Shown: piece by piece, positions 1-6,645 of the stretch | Layout of the letters: every line of letters starts with the position of its first letter | Position numbering within the stretch: position 1 is the stretch's first letter | Assembly: GCA_950071955.1 (NCBI GenBank) | Contig: CATMOC010000095.1 | Span: 1 to 9,974, forward strand | DNA: 9,974 bases | From: an uncultured Mesorhizobium sp. | GTDB taxonomy: Bacteria; Pseudomonadota; Alphaproteobacteria; Rhizobiales; Rhizobiaceae | Reading direction: 5' to 3' | Notes under the pieces: generated by a model | Databases searched by the model: none | What the model was told of the DNA's origin: nothing | The model's input: only the letters and a program-made list of their open reading frames with translations | Translations under genes and position numbers: made by a program

Positions 1-88
1 CCGGGGCGGTGATCGAAACGCCGTCCAGCGCCTCGATCGCCTGCCCGTAAAGCACCTTCAGACCGGAAATCTCCAGTGCTGCAACCAT
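1..88 (-). CDS. livF: LivF-type ABC transporter ATP-binding protein (N-terminal fragment)
   Basis: Only the first 29 codons are in the window; the gene continues beyond the left edge. The start is ATG at 88-86, four bases after the TAG of the binding-protein gene. The visible N-terminus includes LEISGLKVLYGQ and IEALDGVSI, the usual opening of LivF-class ATPases, where a first beta strand and an aromatic Tyr precede the Walker A region, which lies outside the window. By family knowledge LivF pairs with LivG to energise import through LivH and LivM at the cytoplasmic face of the inner membrane. Being last in the five-gene run, after the binding protein, supports LivF rather than another ABC ATPase. 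The ribosome site is weak (GAG overlapping the upstream stop), so translational coupling is likely. Confidence 0.85.
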   Translation of the reverse strand, partial: MVAALEISGLKVLYGQAIEALDGVSITAP

Positions 89-92
89 CGGA

Positions 93-1292
93 CTACTCGA
101 TCTTGCCCCAGGGGGTTTCTTCGGTGACGGTCAGCTTCCCGTCTTCGATGTTGTAGCGATAGAGAACGCCGTAGGGGATACGGTTCTTCTCGAAAGCGAT
201 CGGCGTACCGAAGACGCCGTCGCCGTCGAAGTCCTTGATCGCGGCCATCTCGGCGATGAGGTTCGGACCGTTCAGTTCGACGCCCTTGTCGATGGCCGAT
301 CCGATCGCCTCGCGCAGGAGCAGCGCCGCGGCCCAGCTCTGCATGTAGCCGATGTTGGCGTAGCCGGTGTAGGGCTTGTCGGTCCAGGTCTTCAGGTACT
401 CCTCGATGGTGTTGATCATCGGGGTGTCCGTCTGGTCGATCTGGAGATTGACCGTCACGGTGCCGAGATACCCGTTGGCGGCCTCACCCACGGTCGATAC
501 GACGTCCGGGTGCGACCCGAAGATCGTGCCCATCATCTGCGCCTCGACGCCGTAGTCGCGCAGGAGCTTGACGATCTCGGGCCAGACGTTCGCCGCGTAG
601 CCATGGAAGATCACGTAGTCGGGGTCGGCCTGCCGCACCTTGATCGCATGCGCGGTCACGTCGACCTCGACGAACTTCGTCTCCTGCTCGAGGACGATGT
701 CGATGCCCATCTCCTCGGCGTACTTGCGGGCGTTCTCGAGCGGGTCGCGGCCGAACTCGGAGGCCGAGTAGACGATCGCGACCTTGTTCCCGGCATCCTT
801 GCTCTTGATGTAGTTGAAGAGCTGCTTGATCTGGTCGGAATAATTCGAGCCGACGAGGAAGTGCAGCGGGTACTTGTCGGTCTGCACGAGGTCGGACGCC
901 GCACCCGTCGAGGACATCAGCACCTTGTAGGTCTCGTTGTTCTCGGGCGAGATCGCACGCACGAAGGGCGTGCCGTCGCCGCCGGAGAACACGATGTCGC
1001 CGTCGGCGACCGCTTTCTTGAAGCCGGCGACGCCGAGCTCGACCTTGTACTCGTCGTCGTAGAACTCGATGTCGATCTTGCGGCCCTTGATGCCACCGTC
1101 CTTGTTGATCCAGTCGACGGCGTGCTGCCAGCCGACCTGCTGCGCCTGGCCGGTCACCGCCAGCGGTCCGGTCAGCGGCAGCGGAACCCAGAACTTGAGG
1201 TCCTCTTCCTGTGCCTGGGCCATCCCGGCGGTGCCCGCCAGCATCGCCGCGCCCGCCAGGGCGAGGACCTGTCTTCTTATGAGTTTCATCAT
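93..1292 (-). CDS. Liv/HAAT-type periplasmic substrate-binding protein
   Basis: This 399-residue protein is the extracytoplasmic receptor of the importer. It opens with a typical signal peptide: MMKLIRR basic segment, hydrophobic core at about residues 8-22, and AQA at 25-27 as the likely cleavage site. The mature part follows the type I periplasmic fold (Peripla_BP_6 family): FWVPLPLTGPLAVTGQ near residues 34-49, then INKDGGIKGRKI, FSGGDGTPFVRA, and a C-terminal DFDGDGVFGTPIAF. I saw no cysteine, so it is a soluble periplasmic protein and not a lipoprotein. The start at 1292 has a strong AGGAGGAG six bases upstream; an adjacent in-frame ATG at 1289 is equally possible. It lies between livM and livF. 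The ligand cannot be inferred; proteins of this family bind amino acids, amides, urea, aromatic acids and other small carboxylates. Confidence 0.93.
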   Translation of the reverse strand: MMKLIRRQVLALAGAAMLAGTAGMAQAQEEDLKFWVPLPLTGPLAVTGQAQQVGWQHAVDWINKDGGIKGRKIDIEFYDDEYKVELGVAGFKKAVADGDIVFSGGDGTPFVRAISPENNETYKVLMSSTGAASDLVQTDKYPLHFLVGSNYSDQIKQLFNYIKSKDAGNKVAIVYSASEFGRDPLENARKYAEEMGIDIVLEQETKFVEVDVTAHAIKVRQADPDYVIFHGYAANVWPEIVKLLRDYGVEAQMMGTIFGSHPDVVSTVGEAANGYLGTVTVNLQIDQTDTPMINTIEEYLKTWTDKPYTGYANIGYMQSWAAALLLREAIGSAIDKGVELNGPNLIAEMAAIKDFDGDGVFGTPIAFEKNRIPYGVLYRYNIEDGKLTVTEETPWGKIE

Positions 1293-1329
1293 GTCATGCT
1301 CCTCCTGTTTCGTTGTCGTTTAGGGACTT

Positions 1330-2373
1330 CTAGTGCTCCTGCCGCGCCTCGACATTCTCGGAACGGCCGAGCGCGCGGTCGACGAAGCCCACAAGGCCGC
1401 GCGGCTCGAAGATGAGGAAAAGGACGATCAACGATCCGAAGATGATCTCGCGCAGCGGCGATAGGAGGCTGGCGAGGTCGGCGCCTTCGATGCTGACCAG
1501 CGCGATGATCTCGCGCAGGAATTCCGGCATCAGCGTCATGAACAGCGCGCCCAGGATCGAGCCGAGGATCGATCCGCGCCCGCCTACGACGACGGCCGCC
1601 AGGAAGAACACCGACGACACCAGCGTGAACTGGTCCGGGTTGACGATGCGCAGGAAGGCCGCCAGCAGCGCCCCCGCGATGCCGGCGTAGGCTGCGCCGA
1701 TGCCGAACGCGATGAGTTTCGTCGACACGACGTTGATGCCCAGCACCTGTGCAGCATAGTCCTTCTCGCGCACGGCGATGAAGGAGCGGCCTATGCGGGT
1801 GCGGAACAGGTTGCGCGCCGCCAGCGTCGCGATCAGCGCCACGAAGGCGACGACGTAGTAGAAGCCCGTGTCGCCGAAGCCGAAGACGTCGATCTTGGGC
1901 AGCGACAGGCCGCGGTCGCCGCCAGTCACCGACGTCCACTGCTGGAACACGAAATAGAGGGAGTACTGCGCAGCGAGCGTCGCGATGGCCAGGTAGACGC
2001 CCTTGATGCGGAGGGCAGGTATGCCGAACACCAGCCCGATAGCGAACGCCGCCACGGCTCCGATGACCAGATTGACCGCCAGCGGCGTCCCCAGGTGCAG
2101 CCACATCAGCGCGCTGGCATAGGCGCCGACCCCCAGGAAGGCGGAATGCCCGATCGACAGCAGCCCGGCATAGCCGACCGTGATGTTCAGGCCCACCGTC
2201 GCGATGACGTTGATGGAGATGAGACACGCCATGTAGACGGCATAGATAGACCCCCAGACCGGCACCGAGATCATGACGAGCACGAGCAGGATCCACGAGA
2301 TCGTCTCAATGCGCGGGTCGAGCGGCTTCGTGCCGGAAGCGGCCGCGGGGAGGGACTGGGACGGCGCGGTCAT
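1330..2373 (-). CDS. livM: LivM-type ABC transporter permease
   Basis: This 347-residue integral membrane protein is one of two permeases forming the channel. Hydrophobic segments are evident at about residues 26-46, 49-66, 70-92, 98-120, 124-145, 171-187, 220-242, 251-276 and 308-323. The LivM hallmark GYAGLLSIGHSAFLGVGAY is at 67-85. The cytoplasmic EAA-like coupling loop is at about 197-234 (RSFIAVREKDYAAQVLGIN, then a Gly/Ala-rich helix), and the tail carries FEPRGLVGF at 322-330. The start ATG overlaps the TGA of livH (ATGA, 2370-2373), indicating translational coupling. The family's usual length is 300-450 residues. The assignment to the LivM branch is firm; the substrate is not known. 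The binding-protein gene follows 37 bases downstream with its own strong ribosome site. Confidence 0.94.
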   Translation of the reverse strand: MTAPSQSLPAAASGTKPLDPRIETISWILLVLVMISVPVWGSIYAVYMACLISINVIATVGLNITVGYAGLLSIGHSAFLGVGAYASALMWLHLGTPLAVNLVIGAVAAFAIGLVFGIPALRIKGVYLAIATLAAQYSLYFVFQQWTSVTGGDRGLSLPKIDVFGFGDTGFYYVVAFVALIATLAARNLFRTRIGRSFIAVREKDYAAQVLGINVVSTKLIAFGIGAAYAGIAGALLAAFLRIVNPDQFTLVSSVFFLAAVVVGGRGSILGSILGALFMTLMPEFLREIIALVSIEGADLASLLSPLREIIFGSLIVLFLIFEPRGLVGFVDRALGRSENVEARQEH

Positions 2374-3242
2374 ATGCGTTCCACCCTCTGCTCGCCGAAC
2401 AATCCGTACGGCTTCACGATCATGACGACGAGCACCACGAGATAGGGAATGAAGCTCTGCCAGGCGGCGCCGAGATAGGCGCCGACGATCGTCTCCATCC
2501 AGCCGACGAAAAGTCCTGCGATGATGACGCCCCCGATGCTGGTCATTCCCGCCAGCATGACGACGGCCAGCACGTTGAGCGCGACGAGGCCGAGCTGCGG
2601 CGTGACGCCGTTGACCGAGGCCGTGATGATGCCCGAGGCAGCCGTCAGCAGACCTGCCAGAGCCCAGGCGAGTAGAAACACCGCGCGGATGTTGATGCCC
2701 AGGCTTTCCGCCGTGATCTGGTCGGTCGAGGTGGCGCGGATCGCCGTGCCGGCGCGCGAGAACTTGTAGTAGATCATGAACAGGGCTGCGATCACGCCCG
2801 CTGTGACGAAGCCCCAGGCAAGCTTGCCTGGCACGAGGATGTCGCCGAGGAAGATCGGCTTGCGCGGCAGGGTCTCGGGGAGCTGCCGAACGTTCGGACC
2901 CCAGATGAGCCCGGCGAAGCCGCGCAGGATCGATCCAACGCCGAACGTCACCATGACCAGCACGATGTGCGGCCGTCCGATCAGTGGCCGCAACATTACC
3001 CGTTCGATGACGATGGCAAGCAGTGCGGCCGACGTGAGGCCCATGCCCAGGCCGACGATCCAGCCCAACCCGAGCTGCGTGTCGAAGAGATAGAAGAAAT
3101 AGGTGCCGAGCATCATCATCTCGCCGGTGGCGAAGTTGAAGATGTTCGTCGCCTTGTAGACAATGACGAATGAGAGCGCCGCCAGCACGTAGATGCCGCC
3201 GGACGCCAGTCCGATGAGGCTGAATTCGAGGAAGAGGGCCAT
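2370..3242 (-). CDS. livH: LivH-type ABC transporter permease
   Basis: This 290-residue permease is the partner of LivM in the inner membrane. Features in order: a first hydrophobic segment at about 8-30, the LivH signature NIFNFATGEMMMLGTY at 33-48, membrane helices at about 60-80, 93-115, 141-160, 187-210, 217-245 and 262-277, the EAA-like loop TAIRATSTDQITAESLGIN at 166-184 that contacts the ATPases, and the closing KPYGLFGE at 277-284. Length and motifs match the family. It starts at ATG 3242, six bases after the livG stop, with only a weak AGAG ribosome site inside the livG stop region, which suggests coupling. It overlaps livM by four bases. Nothing appears truncated. Confidence 0.94.
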   Translation of the reverse strand: MALFLEFSLIGLASGGIYVLAALSFVIVYKATNIFNFATGEMMMLGTYFFYLFDTQLGLGWIVGLGMGLTSAALLAIVIERVMLRPLIGRPHIVLVMVTFGVGSILRGFAGLIWGPNVRQLPETLPRKPIFLGDILVPGKLAWGFVTAGVIAALFMIYYKFSRAGTAIRATSTDQITAESLGINIRAVFLLAWALAGLLTAASGIITASVNGVTPQLGLVALNVLAVVMLAGMTSIGGVIIAGLFVGWMETIVGAYLGAAWQSFIPYLVVLVVMIVKPYGLFGEQRVERI

Positions 3243-3248
3243 CGCTCT

Positions 3249-4022
3249 CTACGCCTCCGCCCCGAGATAGGCTTCGATGACGGCCGGGTTGGCCTGCACG
3301 TCTGCTGGGGCGCCGGCTGCGATCACCTCGCCAAAGTTCAGCACCACCACCTGGTCGGACATGCCCATGATGGATTCCATGTCGTGGTCAATGAGCAATA
3401 CCGTGACGCCGCGCTCGTCGACCACCTTGCGGATCTGCGCCGCCATGGTGGCCTTCTCGGTGGTCGGCAGTCCCGCGAAGGGCTCGTCCAGCATCAGGAG
3501 ACGCGGCCCGGAGATCAGGGCGCGCGCCAGCTCGATGCGCTTCTGCGTCCCGTAGGGGAGGCCGGAGACGGAGCTGTCCCGGTTATCCTGAAGCCCGAGC
3601 AATTCGATGACGGTTTTGTCCATCCGTTCTTCCAGCTCGCGCTCCTCCTTCGCGGCGGGTCCCAGGTATAGCCCGGCCGCGAACAGGCTGGTGCGCAGCT
3701 GGGCATGCGCGCCGAGCTTGATGTTCTCGGCCACCGTCATTCCCGGAAACAGCGCGATGTTCTGGAAGGTGCGCGAGATACCGTTGGCGGAGCGTGTGTG
3801 AGCCGGCTGGGACAGCAGGTCGGTTCCGGCGAATGTGACGCTGCCGGAGTTCGCCTTGTAGAACCCGGAGATGACGTTGAAGAGCGTGGTCTTGCCGGCG
3901 CCGTTCGGGCCGATCACCGCGGTGATCTTCCGCTCGGGTACGCTGAGGGACACGTCGGAGAGCGCCCGGATCCCGCCGAACGTCACATCGACACCGCTCA
4001 CCACCAGAATGTCGGAAGTCAT
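3249..4022 (-). CDS. livG: LivG-type ABC transporter ATP-binding protein
   Basis: This 257-residue cytoplasmic ATPase is the first gene of the importer operon. It carries Walker A GPNGAGKTT (38-46), the Q-loop in SRTFQNIALF (Q87), an ABC signature in LivG form SGLPYGTQKR (153-162), Walker B LLMLDEP (175-181, catalytic Glu180), D-loop AGLPTTE (183-189) and H-loop His213. The reading frame stays open 54 codons further upstream, but homology to the family begins at MTSDILVVSG, so ATG at 4022 is preferred; an imperfect AGGGTGG sits just upstream. The signature is not the canonical LSGGQ, but LxYGxQ is normal for LivG. Transcription probably begins in the 237-bp region shared with the divergent hydrolase operon. 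Confidence 0.94.
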   Translation of the reverse strand: MTSDILVVSGVDVTFGGIRALSDVSLSVPERKITAVIGPNGAGKTTLFNVISGFYKANSGSVTFAGTDLLSQPAHTRSANGISRTFQNIALFPGMTVAENIKLGAHAQLRTSLFAAGLYLGPAAKEERELEERMDKTVIELLGLQDNRDSSVSGLPYGTQKRIELARALISGPRLLMLDEPFAGLPTTEKATMAAQIRKVVDERGVTVLLIDHDMESIMGMSDQVVVLNFGEVIAAGAPADVQANPAVIEAYLGAEA

Positions 4023-4063
4023 TCCACCCTGTCTGCCTGTCGCCCGGCCTGCGCCGCGATTCA

Positions 4064-4144
4064 ATCGGCTGGGCCGATCGATATCGAGTTTGACGATGCC
4101 GGCATCCTCCCTTAGGTCGTCGCCGACCCGATCGATGTCGACAT
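4064..4144. promoter_or_regulatory. Palindrome-rich leader upstream of livG
   Basis: Four short perfect inverted repeats lie here: ATCGGC-TGG-GCCGAT (4064-4078), CGATATCG (4079-4086), GATGCCGGCATC (4095-4106) and ATGTCGACAT (4135-4144). They fall in the probable 5' leader or promoter of the liv operon and inside the upstream extension of the livG frame. They may be operator elements or RNA hairpins, or chance in GC-rich DNA. I could not place a convincing -35/-10 pair for livG. Confidence 0.25.
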
Positions 4145-4177
4145 TATCGAAGGCGGCGAATGCGGATAACCGGCAGG

Positions 4178-4249
4178 TCTGCAAACCATCGTTGCAAAAT
4201 TTGCAAACTGCGACCCGAATACGGGCGTTATATTGCCAGCATATGCAAA
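4178..4249. promoter_or_regulatory. Clustered TTTGCAAA-like operator boxes and putative promoter between livG and the hydrolase operon
   Basis: Four TGCAAA-containing boxes occur in 72 bp: TCTGCAAA (4178-4185), GTTGCAAA (4191-4198), a perfect TTTGCAAA (4200-4207) and TATGCAAA (4242-4249). The middle two form the perfect 15-bp palindrome TTGCAAAATTTGCAA (4192-4206). A possible -10 element TATATT is at 4229-4234, giving a predicted start near 4241 and putting the perfect box over the -35 region. The last box abuts the ribosome site of the hydrolase gene. Motifs of TTTGCAAA type are known for ScfR/PrpR/RamB-family acyl-CoA-responsive regulators; no such regulator is encoded in the window, so the link is an inference. 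Confidence 0.45.
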
Positions 4250-4259
4250 AGGAGGATGC

Positions 4260-5138
4260 ATGCTAGAGATCGGCGATTTCAAGATTTCGCGTGTCGAAGA
4301 GGTGGTGCTGGACGAGCCGGTCGATCTCTTCGCCGGACTGGACGAGAACATCATCGCGCAGAACCGCGGGTGGATGGAACCGCACTATTACAACGCCGAG
4401 CGCAACGTCCTCCAATCGATGATCCATGTGTGGATTCTGCGCCGCGGCGACCGCACGATCATCATCGACACCGGCGGCGGCGACGGTCGCGACCGGCCGC
4501 TGTCGCCCCGCTTCCACATGCAGAAGCGCCATCTGGATCGCGGCCTAGTCGCGGCCGGCGTCGATCCCGAATCGGTCGACACCGTCTTCCTGACGCATCT
4601 CCACGTGGACCACGTCGGCTGGAACACGAAGCGCGAGGGCGATCGGTGGGTGCCGATGTTCCCGAATGCGCGCTACAAAATGTCGGCGAAGGAACTGGAG
4701 GCCCGCGATCCCGAGCGCGGTGCCGCGTCCAGGCCGCCGGCCTCGTGGAACACCTACCTCGATACGGTGAAGCCCGTGCTCGACGCCGGACTGGTCGACG
4801 TGGTGGAAGGCACCGAAAGTCTGGGCGAGGGGCTCGACATGGTTCCCATCCCCGGCCACGCACCCGGCATGACCGGCCTGCGCGTCCGGTCGAAGGGGCA
4901 GGAAGCCTTCTTCATCACCGATGTGATGCACCAGCCGATCCAGATCCTGTATCCGGAGTGGAACAGCAAGTACTGCGAAAACCAGGACATGGCGCGCGAG
5001 ACCCGCGCCAAGGTCCTGAAGCACGCGGCAGACGAAGGCGCGCTGCTGCTGCCCTCGCATTTCGGGCGCCCCTTCGGCGGCTACGTGCGCCGCGACGGCG
5101 GCGGCTATCGCTTCGAACCCGCTCCGGACGTGATGTGA
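4260..5138 (+). CDS. Metallo-beta-lactamase-fold hydrolase (lactonase-like)
   Basis: This 292-residue protein has the full dinuclear-metal ligand set of the MBL superfamily: THLHVDH (His113, His115, Asp117, His118), His200 in IPGHAPGMTG, Asp221 in FFITDVMHQ and His267 in LLPSHFGRP. The N-terminal strand IIIDTGGG (about 67-74) and GDFKISRVEE opening resemble the N-acyl-homoserine-lactonase/methyl-parathion-hydrolase-like branch rather than glyoxalase II or true beta-lactamases. There is no signal peptide, so it is cytoplasmic. The start ATG at 4260 follows AAAAGGAGG (4247-4255) with a four-base spacer; a TTG at 4233 in the same frame lacks a ribosome site and is rejected. Its TGA overlaps the next start by one base. 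A role in opening a lactone or ester taken up by the divergent transporter is plausible but unproven. Confidence 0.9.
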   Translation: MLEIGDFKISRVEEVVLDEPVDLFAGLDENIIAQNRGWMEPHYYNAERNVLQSMIHVWILRRGDRTIIIDTGGGDGRDRPLSPRFHMQKRHLDRGLVAAGVDPESVDTVFLTHLHVDHVGWNTKREGDRWVPMFPNARYKMSAKELEARDPERGAASRPPASWNTYLDTVKPVLDAGLVDVVEGTESLGEGLDMVPIPGHAPGMTGLRVRSKGQEAFFITDVMHQPIQILYPEWNSKYCENQDMARETRAKVLKHAADEGALLLPSHFGRPFGGYVRRDGGGYRFEPAPDVM

Positions 5139-5914
5139 TGGCGAAACTGGTCGAACTGAGGGTCGAGACGCACGGACGTCCCGACGCCCCCGCGCTCCTT
5201 CTGGTCCACGCGCTGGGAACCGACGGCCGCTTCTGGGACGAGGCGGTGGCGGACCTTGCGAAGGACTTCCGCTGCATCGTGCCCGACCTGCAGGCATCGG
5301 GCCGCACGCCAAATCCGCCCGAGCCGGTGACGGCGCAGCAGCATGCGGCCGATCTGATCGCATTGCTGGACAGGCTCGGCGTCAGCCGTGCGATCTTCGC
5401 TGGCTGCGCGATCGGCGGTATGGTGGCCGCCGTCGCGGCCGCCGCGGCTCCCGACCGCTGCGCCGGTCTGATCATGACCAATCCGGGCGTGCGGAATGCC
5501 GACGCGGTCAAGGAGATGCTGCGCGCTCGCGTCGGCGAGGTTCGGGCAAAAGGCATGCAGGTCCTGCTGCCGGCCGCCGCCGAACGGACCTTCCAGGGCA
5601 TGGCGCACGACGAGCGCTTCGAGCGCTACCTCGAACGCTACGCCTCACAGGATCCGGAGGCCTATGCGCTGTCGGTGCTCGGCTTCCTCGACATCGACAT
5701 CAGGCCGATCCTTCCCAACATCTCCTGCCCGGTCCTGCTCATCCCGGGCGGCCAGGACGTGCTGATGCCAGCCGACAGCGCGGAAGTGATCTCCTCGCTC
5801 GTGCCCCAGGCCGAGGTGGTGCGCTTCGAGGACGTCGCGCATTTCATCCCGTTCCAGGCGCCGGAGCGCTTCGTCGCCGAACTGCGGCGGTTCGCGGCGA
5901 AATTGGTGGCTTGA
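5138..5914 (+). CDS. Alpha/beta-fold hydrolase, 3-oxoadipate enol-lactonase-like, with Ala at the nucleophile position
   Basis: This 258-residue protein has the alpha/beta-hydrolase architecture: oxyanion region LLVHALGTDGRFWDE (21-35), VPDLQASGRT (48-57), nucleophile elbow FAGCAIGGMVA (87-97), acid Asp207 in PGGQDVLMPAD and His235 in DVAHFIPFQAPERF. The overall pattern resembles PcaD/enol-lactonase-type enzymes. The elbow, normally G-x-S-x-G-G, reads G-C-A-I-G-G, so the serine is replaced by Ala91, with Cys90 just before it. The codons are TGC GCG. The Asp and His remain. It may therefore use another mechanism, act as a non-classical lyase or hydrolase, or be catalytically dead. The start ATG overlaps the upstream TGA (TGATG), so it is translationally coupled to the MBL hydrolase. 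The gene is otherwise intact with no frameshift. Confidence 0.88.
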   Translation: MAKLVELRVETHGRPDAPALLLVHALGTDGRFWDEAVADLAKDFRCIVPDLQASGRTPNPPEPVTAQQHAADLIALLDRLGVSRAIFAGCAIGGMVAAVAAAAAPDRCAGLIMTNPGVRNADAVKEMLRARVGEVRAKGMQVLLPAAAERTFQGMAHDERFERYLERYASQDPEAYALSVLGFLDIDIRPILPNISCPVLLIPGGQDVLMPADSAEVISSLVPQAEVVRFEDVAHFIPFQAPERFVAELRRFAAKLVA

Positions 5915-5973
5915 GCACGGCGGTTGAACCGTCCCCTGGCGCAATCTCTTCGGCGTCCGCCTGGGCAGTCGTT

Positions 5974-6009
5974 TTGGCTATTCCGGTACGCTTGGCTATG
6001 CCGGTACGT
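5974..6009. repeat. 18-bp tandem duplication at the 3' end of the RibD-C-like gene
   Basis: Two adjacent copies of an 18-bp unit, TTGGCTATTCCGGTACGC (5974-5991) and TTGGCTATGCCGGTACGT (5992-6009), differ at two positions. The second copy covers the last codons and stop of the minus-strand gene at 5996-6526, and the first duplicates that tail downstream, including an in-frame second TAG. It looks like a slippage duplication. Confidence 0.7.
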
Positions 6010-6526
6010 ATGTCAGCTTGATCACGTCAGGGCCGATGCGATCGCTCGACGTGAGGCGTAATCGGGGTCGTGCCTTGGCGAAAAACGGCGTTCCGCCGCC
6101 GAGCACGACGGGATGGATGTACACGCGATACTCGTCTACCAGGCCGAGTTCGGTCAGGCTTCCCGCCAACTCCGGTCCGGAAACCTCCATCTCTCCATCG
6201 AGTTGACGTTTCAACCCGCGGATCGTCGCTGCGATATCATCCGCGACAAGGGTGGCGTTCGGACCGACCGATTTCAGTGAACGCGACACGACCCACTTCG
6301 GCTGGTCGCGCCAGACCCTCGCATAGTCGCGTTCTGCGTCGTTCCACTCCGGACGATCTTCGTCCCAATACCGCATCACCTCGTACATGCGCCGTCCGTA
6401 CACGGTGCCCGCCATGCTGCGCACGTCCTCGATGAAATGACGAAAAAGCACGGGATCGGGTGCGAAGGCCATATGGTCGACGTAGCCGTCCAGCGACATG
6501 TTCAATGCGTATACGAGCTTCGCCAC
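5996..6526 (-). CDS. Dihydrofolate reductase family protein (RibD C-terminal domain)
   Basis: This predicted 176-residue cytoplasmic protein matches the RibD-C/DHFR-like family, stand-alone NADPH-binding domains of mostly unknown substrate. Visible hallmarks are KLVYALNMSLDGYVDH (3-18), YGRRMYEVMRYW (43-54), WVVSRSL, VSGPEL (115-120) and LVDEYRVYIHPVVLGGGTPFF (130-149; the Gly-rich loop before the last strands is typical). The start is chosen as GTG at 6526 because the family begins at about AKLVY and a GGAG lies ten bases upstream; a TTG at 6592 would add 22 unlike residues. It is convergent with the hydrolase operon (81-bp gap) and lies downstream of the LysR gene on the same strand. Nothing ties it clearly to the catabolic genes around it. 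Confidence 0.85.
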   Translation of the reverse strand: MAKLVYALNMSLDGYVDHMAFAPDPVLFRHFIEDVRSMAGTVYGRRMYEVMRYWDEDRPEWNDAERDYARVWRDQPKWVVSRSLKSVGPNATLVADDIAATIRGLKRQLDGEMEVSGPELAGSLTELGLVDEYRVYIHPVVLGGGTPFFAKARPRLRLTSSDRIGPDVIKLTYVPA

Positions 6527-6593
6527 AGGGGATTTTCTCCTCGCCGTCTCCCTGAAGTCTTCGAGGGTAGGTGGAAACGCCCCGGGCGACAAT

Positions 6594-6625
6594 CGGGCAC
6601 CTGCCCGCGGTCAACTCCGCGGGCA
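6594..6625 (-). terminator. GC-rich stem-loop downstream of the LysR gene (possible terminator lacking a U-tract)
   Basis: TGCCCGCGG (6602-6610) and CCGCGGGCA (6617-6625) form a perfect nine-base-pair stem with a six-base loop, 21 bases past the LysR stop on the minus strand. No T-run follows on either strand, so a classic Rho-independent terminator is not supported; it may be a 3'-stabilising or pausing hairpin. A second CGGGCA at 6594-6599 can compete for the same TGCCCG arm (6602-6607). Confidence 0.35.
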
Positions 6626-6645
6626 ACGATCAACAGGCCTCTGGG

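Noticed and set aside
510..1415. A 301-codon plus-strand open frame opposite the binding-protein gene
   Set aside because: It is rich in Arg, Asp, His and Val repeats typical of antisense shadow frames and has no family motif; the binding protein on the minus strand is clear.
3549..3566. Degenerate ABC signature in LivG (LPYGTQ instead of LSGGQ)
   Set aside because: LxYGxQ is the normal form of the signature in LivG-class ATPases, so it is not unusual.
4023..4184. A 54-codon N-terminal extension of livG
   Set aside because: LivG homology begins at MTSDILVV, the extension shows no conserved motif, and it covers the divergent control region.
4160..5914. A 584-codon open frame covering both hydrolases as one fusion protein
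   Set aside because: The first 326 codons are the out-of-frame shadow of the MBL hydrolase, Arg-rich and without family motifs; the MBL gene has a full metal-ligand set in its own frame, and the alpha/beta hydrolase starts at 5138.
5921..5931. CGGTTGAACCG hairpin after the alpha/beta hydrolase as a terminator
   Set aside because: The stem is only five base pairs with a one-base centre and no following T-run, so it cannot be supported as a terminator.
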